A stretch of DNA of 32,443 nucleotides. Source: Pseudomonadaceae bacterium (lineage in GTDB: Bacteria; Pseudomonadota; Gammaproteobacteria; Pseudomonadales; Pseudomonadaceae). Numbering within the stretch: position 1 is the stretch's first letter; the number at the start of each line of letters is the position of its first letter. The DNA lies in assembly GCA_019747155.1 (NCBI GenBank), contig JAIERD010000380.1:1-32443 (forward strand), written 5' to 3'. The notes beneath the pieces are model-generated. The model worked only from the letters and a program-made list of their open reading frames with translations. It was not told the origin of the DNA and searched no databases. Below are positions 25,491 through 32,443 of this stretch, in pieces. The position numbers were made by a program, and so were the translations under genes.

Positions 25491-26945
25491 TTACAGTGCC
25501 GTGAGGCCGGTGTGTTGCAGCAGTTCTAGCAGTGGCTGCGGGTAAACCCCAAGGAACAAGGTCAGCCCCGCCATGGCCATCAACATGATGCCGCCGGTAC
25601 GCTGGCCCCAGTTCTCTGGTGCATCGTGGCGATGCAGGCCCGGCGCGACCAGAAACAGGGTAACCATCACCCGCAGGTAATAGAACACACCAATCGCACT
25701 GCCGATGATCAGGCTACCGAGCAACCACCAAAGGTGCGACTCAACCCCGACCGCGACAATGTAGAACTTACCAATAAAGCCTGCGGTCAGCGGAATACCG
25801 GCCAGCGACAGCATCATCAAGGTTAATACGGCGGTGAGGTTCGGCCGGCGCCAGAACAGTCCGCGGTACTCATACAGCGCGTCGCAATCGCGGCCGTGAT
25901 ACGGCGTCGACATCAGCGTGACCACACCGAAAGCGCCGAGACTGGTCAGCACATAGGTGGTCAGGTAGACGCCAATCGCCTCAACTGCCAAGCCTTTGCT
26001 GGCGATCAACGCCACCAACAGATAACCGAAGTGGGCAATCGATGAGTAACCCAACAGGCGCTTGAGGTTGCTCTGCATCAGTGCCAACAGGTTGCCGAGC
26101 AAAATCGAGGCAATCGCAATCAGGCTCAACAGGTCATTCAACCAGCCGCCAGCCATGGCCGGTGACAGTTGATACAGGCGCAGCAACACGGCAAATACCG
26201 CGACCTTGCTGGCCGTGGCCAGAAAAGCCGCCACCGGCGCGGGGGCGCCTTCATAGACATCGGGTGTCCACAGGTGAAAAGGCACCAGTGACAGCTTGAA
26301 CGCCAGGCCGATCAGCATCATGCCGATCCCTAAATGCACCAGTTGGCTGAGTGAGCCATCGGCGGACAGCTTGGCACCCAGTCCGGCAAAGCTCAGGGTA
26401 CCGGCGTCGGCATACAACAGCGCCATGCCGAATAGTAAAAAGGCCGAACCGGCTGCCGACAGCACCATGTACTTGATGCCGGCTTCCAGTGAGCGCTTGT
26501 TGAAAAACGCGTAAGCGACCATGCCGTAAACCGGCACCGAAAGCAGTTCCAAACCGATAAACAGACCCGCCAGGTGCCGCGCGCTGACCAGCACAATGCC
26601 GCCGGCGGCGGCCAGGATAATCAGCAGGTACAACTCTTCGCGGTTACCCGGATAACCTTCCATATAGGCGTGGGCGAGGGTGACGCAAACCAGTGTGGCG
26701 ACCAGGATCAGGCCAATGTAAAAACAGGCGAAGTTATCCACCTGCAGCAGTTCGGTGACCGCCAGTGGCGTAACTTTTAATGCCGGAATAATCGCCAGCA
26801 GCGCCAACACCAAGCCGGTAACCGTCAGCAGATAGGTTTGTGCATGATTGCGCCGCCAAGCGATAGCCAGCATCACCAGCACGCTGGTGGCGCAGGTGAC
26901 CAGCAGCGGCAGTAGGGCGATAAAGTGTTCTGTAGTCAGTTGCAT
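25491..26945 (-). CDS. nuoN: NADH-quinone oxidoreductase subunit N
   Basis: Proton-pump antiporter-like sequence; MQLTTEHFIALLPLL start preferred; last gene in nuo operon. Confidence 0.94.
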   Translation of the reverse strand: MQLTTEHFIALLPLLVTCATSVLVMLAIAWRRNHAQTYLLTVTGLVLALLAIIPALKVTPLAVTELLQVDNFACFYIGLILVATLVCVTLAHAYMEGYPGNREELYLLIILAAAGGIVLVSARHLAGLFIGLELLSVPVYGMVAYAFFNKRSLEAGIKYMVLSAAGSAFLLFGMALLYADAGTLSFAGLGAKLSADGSLSQLVHLGIGMMLIGLAFKLSLVPFHLWTPDVYEGAPAPVAAFLATASKVAVFAVLLRLYQLSPAMAGGWLNDLLSLIAIASILLGNLLALMQSNLKRLLGYSSIAHFGYLLVALIASKGLAVEAIGVYLTTYVLTSLGAFGVVTLMSTPYHGRDCDALYEYRGLFWRRPNLTAVLTLMMLSLAGIPLTAGFIGKFYIVAVGVESHLWWLLGSLIIGSAIGVFYYLRVMVTLFLVAPGLHRHDAPENWGQRTGGIMLMAMAGLTLFLGVYPQPLLELLQHTGLTAL

Positions 26946-26967
26946 GGCATGACTTTCCATAAAGCAG

Positions 26968-28497
26968 CTAGCGGGCCGCAGCGAGTTGAGTAAAGGCTGT
27001 GCTCAGCCAGCTTTGGACGCCGTGCATGGTGGCGGCCGAAGTGTCCAGAATCGGCTGCGGATAAACCCCAAGCAACACGATCAAGACTGCCAGGCTTAGG
27101 GTCATGCCCAGTTCGCGGCTATTCATACCGCGCAAGGCTTGCTCTGATTTTGCCGGGCCAAAATAGGCCCGATGAATCATGATCAGTGAGTAGACCGAGC
27201 CAAACACCAAGCCTGAGGTGGCAATCACCACAATCCAGGGAGTGGCGCTGAACGAGCCGAGCAAAATCAAGAACTCACCGACAAAGTTGCCAGTGCCAGG
27301 CAAGCCCAGCGAGGCAGCGGCGAAGAACAGGCTAATGGCCGGCAGATAGCTAATCCGCGACCACAAGCCGCCCATCTCACGCATGTCGCGGGTGTGCATA
27401 CGCTCATACAGCTGGCCGCAGAGGATAAACAGCGCGGCGGCCGACAAGCCATGGGCGAGCATCTGTACCACCACGCCTTGCAGCGCTTGCTGGCTGCCGG
27501 AGTAGATACCGATGAGGATAAAGCCCATGTGCGAAACGCTGGAGTACGCCACCAGACGCTTGATGTCGGTCTGGGCAAAGGCCAGCAGTGCGCCGTAGAA
27601 AATCCCGATCAGACCGAGGGTCATGGCGATCGGGGCAAACTCGGCGGAGGCATTGGGAAACAGCGGCAGGGCAAAGCGCAGCAAACCATAGGCCGCAGTC
27701 TTTAGCAGAATACCGGCCAAATCCACCGAACCTGCCGTGGGCGCTTGGGCGTGGGCATCCGGTAGCCAAGAGTGAAACGGCACCACCGGCAACTTGACCG
27801 CGAAGGCGATAAAGAAGCCCAGCATCAGGATGTATTCGGTAGCTGGCGGCAGTTCGGCTTTCAGCAGTAGGCTGTAGTCGAAGGTCAGCACGCCGGTGTT
27901 ATTGAAGTTAACGAACACCAAGCCGAGAATCGCCACCAGCATGATCAAACCGCTGGCCTGGGTGTAGATAAAGAACTTGGTGGCGGCGTAGATGCGGCTC
28001 TTGCCTTCGATTGAACTGTGTCCCCACAGCGCAATCAGGAAGTACATGGGGACCAGCATCATCTCCCAGAAGAAGAAGAACAAGAACAGATCGAGGGCCA
28101 GAAACACCCCGATCACACCGCCCAGAATCCACATCAAGTTGAGGTGGAAAAAGCCGACGTTTTTCTGGATCTCACTCCATGAGCAGAGCACCGACAGCAC
28201 ACCGAGCAAGCCGGTGAGCAGAATCATCAGTAGCGATAAGCCATCCATCGCCAGGTGAAAATTGATGCCGAAACGTTCGATCCAGACCTGCTTGAACTCC
28301 AGGGTCCAGACGGGATCGGCACCGGGGTGCGGCGCCAGTTGAAAGTCGCCGGTAAACCATAGCCAGAGGCCCAGGGCCAGTTCCAGCAGCATGGTAAGCA
28401 TGGCGATTGTACGCGGCAAGGATGAGCCAAAACGCTCAGCTTGCCAGCACAGTAGGCCGCCAATAAAGGGGATCAGGATTAGCCAGGGCAGAATCAT
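26968..28497 (-). CDS. nuoM: NADH-quinone oxidoreductase subunit M
   Basis: LFFFFWEMMLVPMYFLIALWG, VPFHSWLPDAHAQAPTAGSVDLAGILLKTAAYG. Confidence 0.96.
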   Translation of the reverse strand: MILPWLILIPFIGGLLCWQAERFGSSLPRTIAMLTMLLELALGLWLWFTGDFQLAPHPGADPVWTLEFKQVWIERFGINFHLAMDGLSLLMILLTGLLGVLSVLCSWSEIQKNVGFFHLNLMWILGGVIGVFLALDLFLFFFFWEMMLVPMYFLIALWGHSSIEGKSRIYAATKFFIYTQASGLIMLVAILGLVFVNFNNTGVLTFDYSLLLKAELPPATEYILMLGFFIAFAVKLPVVPFHSWLPDAHAQAPTAGSVDLAGILLKTAAYGLLRFALPLFPNASAEFAPIAMTLGLIGIFYGALLAFAQTDIKRLVAYSSVSHMGFILIGIYSGSQQALQGVVVQMLAHGLSAAALFILCGQLYERMHTRDMREMGGLWSRISYLPAISLFFAAASLGLPGTGNFVGEFLILLGSFSATPWIVVIATSGLVFGSVYSLIMIHRAYFGPAKSEQALRGMNSRELGMTLSLAVLIVLLGVYPQPILDTSAATMHGVQSWLSTAFTQLAAAR

Positions 28498-28535
28498 GAC
28501 GTGCTCAGTTCCTTGCGCAAATTTGCAAATTCATA

Positions 28536-30389
28536 TCAAACCGTCGTCAGCAGGGCAGTGCCCAGCAACAGTACGGCGCCAGCAACCATCGAAAAGGCAT
28601 ACCAACGTATGTTGCCGGTCTGGGTGCGGACCAGCAGATGGTGAGACTTGCGAACCATGGTTGGCAGCAGGGTCATGGTGCTGTTCAGTGGGTCACGGGC
28701 GAGCAGGCGGCAGGCGAACAAATAGGGTTTAACCAGCAGCGTGCCGTAAAGCCAATCGAAGCCCCACCCGGACAACCACAAGGCCGTCAGTAAACGTCCA
28801 GCCGAGCTGTTGGCAATGTAATTAACCAGGCGTCGACGGCCGAGAAACAGCATCGCCGCAAGGATAATGCCGGCAATCGCGATACCCGCAGAAAGCAGTT
28901 CTAGATGATGTTGTTCAGCCCCGCCGTTATGGCCCGCGCTCAAGGGTAGAACACCGGCCAATGGCAGCTTGATTAGGGCGCCGACAAAGGTCGAAAGCAC
29001 AATCAATACAGACAACGGCAGCCAATAGGCGATGCCGTGGCCAGCGTGCGGGGTGATCTTGGTCTCACCGTGGAAGGTGATGAAGATCAGGCGGAAGGTA
29101 TACAGCGAGGTCATAAAGGCGCCGACCAGGCCTGCGTATAACAGCCCCTGATGGCCGCTGGCCAAGGCCTCCCAAAGAATTGCATCTTTGGAGTAGAAGC
29201 CTGCTGTGACTAGGGGCAAGGCTGATAAGGCCGCGCCGCCAATCACAAAGCTTGTGTAAGCCAAAGGAAGTTTTTTCCACAGGCCACCCATCTTGAAGAT
29301 GTTTTGCTCATGGTGGCAGGCAAGAATCACCGCACCGGACGCGAGGAACAACAACGCCTTGAAGAACGCGTGAGTCATCAGATGGAAGATCGCCCCATCC
29401 CAAGCTCCTTCACCCAAGGCCAAAAACATATAGCCGATCTGACTCATGGTGGAGTAGGCGAGGATGCGTTTTATATCGGTTTGCACCAGGGCGGCAAAAC
29501 CCGCCAGCACCAGGGTCACAGCGCCGACGATGCCGACCAATTCCAGAACGTCCGGGGCCAGCAAGAACAAGCCATTGGTGCGAGCGATCAGGTAAACGCC
29601 GGCGGTGACCATGGTTGCGGCGTGGATCAGTGCCGAGACCGGAGTCGGGCCGGCCATGGCATCGGCCAGCCAGGTTTGTAGGGGTAACTGCGCCGATTTA
29701 CCGACTGCACCGCCGAGTAACATCAGGGTGGCCAGTTCGATCCAGAAGTCGCCAGCGGCGAACTTTTGTGGCGCAAGAATCAGCAGTTCCTGGATGTTCA
29801 ACGTGCCCAGTTGCTGGAACAAAATGAACAACCCGATGGCCATAAACACGTCGCCAATGCGGGTGACGATAAAAGCCTTGAGCGCGGCATTGCCGTTGTT
29901 GCGATTGCTGTAATAAAAGCCGATCAGCAGGTAGCTGCACAGCCCCACGCCTTCCCAACCGAAGTACAGAAACAGCAGGTTATCGCCAAGCACCAGAAAC
30001 AACATGCTGGCGATAAACAAGTTGGTGTAGGCAAAGAACCGCGAATAGCCGGCTTCGCCGCGCATGTACCAGGAGGCAAACAGGTGGATCAGAAAGCCCA
30101 CACCGGTAACCACGCCGAGCATGGTCAGTGATAAACCATCCAGGTACAGGGTGAAGTTGGGCGCAAAGCCATCAACCGACATCCATTGCCACAGAAGCTG
30201 GGTATAAACGCCGCCAGCCGGTGGGTTGGTATTGAATTGCCAGATGATCACGGCGCTGGTCAGCGCGGATAAACCGACTGAACCAACCCCGATCAGGGCC
30301 GAAAGATTCTCGGAAAAGCGGCCGCGAGAAAACGCCAGCAGACAGAAGCCGAGCAACGGGAAGAGGAACGTCAGGAATAAGAAATTCAT
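28536..30389 (-). CDS. nuoL: NADH-quinone oxidoreductase subunit L
   Basis: [76 protein letters not shown]. Confidence 0.97.
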   Translation of the reverse strand: MNFLFLTFLFPLLGFCLLAFSRGRFSENLSALIGVGSVGLSALTSAVIIWQFNTNPPAGGVYTQLLWQWMSVDGFAPNFTLYLDGLSLTMLGVVTGVGFLIHLFASWYMRGEAGYSRFFAYTNLFIASMLFLVLGDNLLFLYFGWEGVGLCSYLLIGFYYSNRNNGNAALKAFIVTRIGDVFMAIGLFILFQQLGTLNIQELLILAPQKFAAGDFWIELATLMLLGGAVGKSAQLPLQTWLADAMAGPTPVSALIHAATMVTAGVYLIARTNGLFLLAPDVLELVGIVGAVTLVLAGFAALVQTDIKRILAYSTMSQIGYMFLALGEGAWDGAIFHLMTHAFFKALLFLASGAVILACHHEQNIFKMGGLWKKLPLAYTSFVIGGAALSALPLVTAGFYSKDAILWEALASGHQGLLYAGLVGAFMTSLYTFRLIFITFHGETKITPHAGHGIAYWLPLSVLIVLSTFVGALIKLPLAGVLPLSAGHNGGAEQHHLELLSAGIAIAGIILAAMLFLGRRRLVNYIANSSAGRLLTALWLSGWGFDWLYGTLLVKPYLFACRLLARDPLNSTMTLLPTMVRKSHHLLVRTQTGNIRWYAFSMVAGAVLLLGTALLTTV

Positions 30390-30694
30390 CCGTGCATCTC
30401 GCTAGCAGCGTCGATATCGAGAGTATGAAAGCGCCGATACAGTTGCAGCAAAATCGCCAACCCAATACTGGCTTCAGCGGCTGCCAGCGAAATCACCAGA
30501 ATAAACATCACCTGGCCATCCGGTTGCCCCCAACGGCTGCCGGCCACGATAAAGGCCAGTGCTGCGGCATTCATCATGATTTCCAGGCTCATTAGTACGA
30601 AGAGGATGTTGCGGCGCACCATCAGGCCCACAAGCCCTAAGCAAAACAGCACACCCGCGACGGCCAGGCCGTGCTCCATAGGAATTGCATACAT
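30386..30694 (-). CDS. nuoK: NADH-quinone oxidoreductase subunit K
   Basis: [38 protein letters not shown] overlap with nuoL. Confidence 0.96.
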   Translation of the reverse strand: MYAIPMEHGLAVAGVLFCLGLVGLMVRRNILFVLMSLEIMMNAAALAFIVAGSRWGQPDGQVMFILVISLAAAEASIGLAILLQLYRRFHTLDIDAASEMHG

Positions 30695-30696
30695 AG

Positions 30697-31197
30697 TTAT
30701 TCGTTCGCCTCGTGTCGGCCGAGGTGGAAGGCAGCAACCAGGGCCGCCAGCAGTAACATCGATGCCAGTTCAACCACCAACAGGTAGGGGCCGAACAGGC
30801 TGATACCTACCGCTTTGGGATCTACTGTGGTTAAGCCAAGGGCCGCGCCACTGTGATTGCCAAACAGCACGTAGAGCATTTCGCAGAGCAGGGCCAAGGC
30901 CATCATCGACGGGCCGCCCCAGATACCAGGGGTCATCCACTGGCGCTCTTGCGCACTGGAGGCAGGCCCGAGGTTGAGCATCATCACCACGAAGACAAAC
31001 AGCACCATGATGGCGCCGGCGTAAACGATAATTTCCAGAACCCCGGCAAAGGGCGCACCGAGGCTGAAAAACAGCACCGATACCGCCAACAGCGAGACGA
31101 TTAGATAAAGCAGTGCGTGTACCGGGTTGGTGTTGGTGATCACCCTTAAGGTGGCCATCACCGCGACGCCGGCGGCAAAATAGAAAGCAAATTCCAC
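30697..31197 (-). CDS. nuoJ: NADH-quinone oxidoreductase subunit J
   Basis: [48 protein letters not shown]. Confidence 0.96.
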   Translation of the reverse strand: MEFAFYFAAGVAVMATLRVITNTNPVHALLYLIVSLLAVSVLFFSLGAPFAGVLEIIVYAGAIMVLFVFVVMMLNLGPASSAQERQWMTPGIWGGPSMMALALLCEMLYVLFGNHSGAALGLTTVDPKAVGISLFGPYLLVVELASMLLLAALVAAFHLGRHEANE

Positions 31198-31206
31198 AGG
31201 GTCTCC

Positions 31207-31770
31207 TTAGGGCAGCAAGCTCTTCACGTTGATCGGTTGGGCTTCGTTTTGCGCAGCCCCTTTAGGTTTGCCAGCGATTGCCATGCCGGCAACCCGGTAA
31301 AAGTTGTAGTCAGGGTTTTTGCCAGGCCCGGAAATCAGTAGGTCTTCCTTCTCGTAAACCAAGTCTTGGCGTTTGTAGTCGGCCATTTCGAAGTCTGGGG
31401 TGAGCTGAATGGCGGTGGTTGGGCAGGCTTCTTCGCACAGACCGCAGAAAATGCAGCGCGAGAAGTTGATCCGGAAGAATTCGGGATACCAACGACCGTC
31501 CTCGGTTTCGGCTTTTTGCAGGGCGATACAGCCCACAGGGCAAGCCACCGCACAGAGGTTGCAGGCCACGCAACGCTCTTCACCATCGGGGTCGCGGGTC
31601 AGGACGATGCGGCCACGGTAGCGTGGCGGCAGATACACGGCTTCTTCCGGGTACTGCAGGGTGTCGCGCTTGTGAAATGCATGGGAAAACACCATCACCA
31701 TACTGCGCAGTTGGGTGTAGGTGCCATGGAGGATATGCAGAATATATTTGAGCATGTTCATGGTCCTCAC
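31207..31770 (-). CDS. nuoI: NADH-quinone oxidoreductase subunit I (2x 4Fe-4S)
   Basis: [15 protein letters not shown] and [15 protein letters not shown]. Confidence 0.96.
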   Translation of the reverse strand: MRTMNMLKYILHILHGTYTQLRSMVMVFSHAFHKRDTLQYPEEAVYLPPRYRGRIVLTRDPDGEERCVACNLCAVACPVGCIALQKAETEDGRWYPEFFRINFSRCIFCGLCEEACPTTAIQLTPDFEMADYKRQDLVYEKEDLLISGPGKNPDYNFYRVAGMAIAGKPKGAAQNEAQPINVKSLLP

Positions 31771-32443
31771 TGCAGCGCGCTGGGCGTGGCATTCAGCAGC
31801 ACCAGGGCTGCAGTTACCAACAGGTTGAGCAGGGTCAGCGGCAGGCAGAACGTCCAGCTAAAGGTCATCACTTGGTCATAGCGCGGGCGCGGAATGGAGG
31901 CGCGCAGCAGGATAAAAATCATGATGAAAAACGCGGTTTTCAGCGCAAACCAAACAAAGGGAATCGACGGCAACAGCCCGAAAGGCCCATGCCAGCCGCC
32001 GAAGAATAGCGTCACCAGCAGCGCAGAAATTAGCACTATGCCAACGTATTCGCCGACGAAGAACATGCCCCATTTCATCCCGGCATATTCGATGTGATAA
32101 CCGTCGGCCAGTTCTTGCTCGGCTTCCGGTTGGTCGAATGGATGGCGGTGAGTCACGGCCACGCCGGCGATAAAGAAGGTACAGAAACCAATGAATTGCG
32201 GAATGATGAACCAGAGGTTTTGCGCCTGGTATTCGACGATCTCGCGCAGGTTAAACGAGCCGGCTTGCGCCACCACACCCATCAACGACAAGCCCATAAA
32301 CACTTCATAAGAAATGGTCTGGCCGGAGGCGCGCAAACTGCCGAGCAGGGCGAACTTGTTATTACTGGCCCAACCGGCGAACAGCACTGCATATACAGTC
32401 AAACCGGCCATGGCGAAGAAGAACAACAAGCCGATGTTCAGAT
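31767..32443 (-). CDS. nuoH: NADH-quinone oxidoreductase subunit H, partial (N-terminus outside window)
   Basis: [66 protein letters not shown]. Confidence 0.96.
   Translation of the reverse strand, partial: LNIGLLFFFAMAGLTVYAVLFAGWASNNKFALLGSLRASGQTISYEVFMGLSLMGVVAQAGSFNLREIVEYQAQNLWFIIPQFIGFCTFFIAGVAVTHRHPFDQPEAEQELADGYHIEYAGMKWGMFFVGEYVGIVLISALLVTLFFGGWHGPFGLLPSIPFVWFALKTAFFIMIFILLRASIPRPRYDQVMTFSWTFCLPLTLLNLLVTAALVLLNATPSALQ

Noticed and set aside
1-32443. CRISPR arrays, tRNA/rRNA genes, IS elements or prophage genes
   Set aside because: No direct-repeat arrays, cloverleaf-like segments, transposase/integrase ORFs or phage genes were seen on reading both strands.

Overview
Chromosomal window from a Pseudomonas-like gammaproteobacterium. 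It carries cmpX(partial)-sigX-oprF, then the assimilatory nitrate operon nirB-nirD-nasC-cobA (minus strand), a five-gene non-canonical chemosensory-type cluster (9307-14602, plus strand), a PP2C/Ser-Thr kinase fusion with the nitrate transporter nasA (minus strand), assorted metabolic genes, a dCache-type MCP, a MerR regulator divergent from a small CDF-like transporter, and the distal nuo operon (nuoN to partial nuoH). The two most interesting signals are: (1) the cluster 9307-14602, made of a minimal membrane MCP-like protein, a CheX-like protein, a pseudo-receiver-CheX fusion, a stand-alone CheY and a membrane CheA-like kinase with Hpt and HATPase but no P5/CheW domain. It has no CheW/CheR/CheB, and the two CheX-like proteins share a C-terminal GELE[LM]F tail; (2) two matched sigma54-dependent leader RNAs, upstream of nirB and nasA, with tandem hexaloop hairpins (A1/G4 rule) whose last hairpin, with the identical loop AAAGGC, overlaps the 5' arm of an intrinsic terminator. 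This is a NasT/ANTAR-type antitermination architecture, and the nirB leader appears to have a third hexaloop hairpin with identical ACTT linkers. Everything was read by eye; no database search or folding was run.
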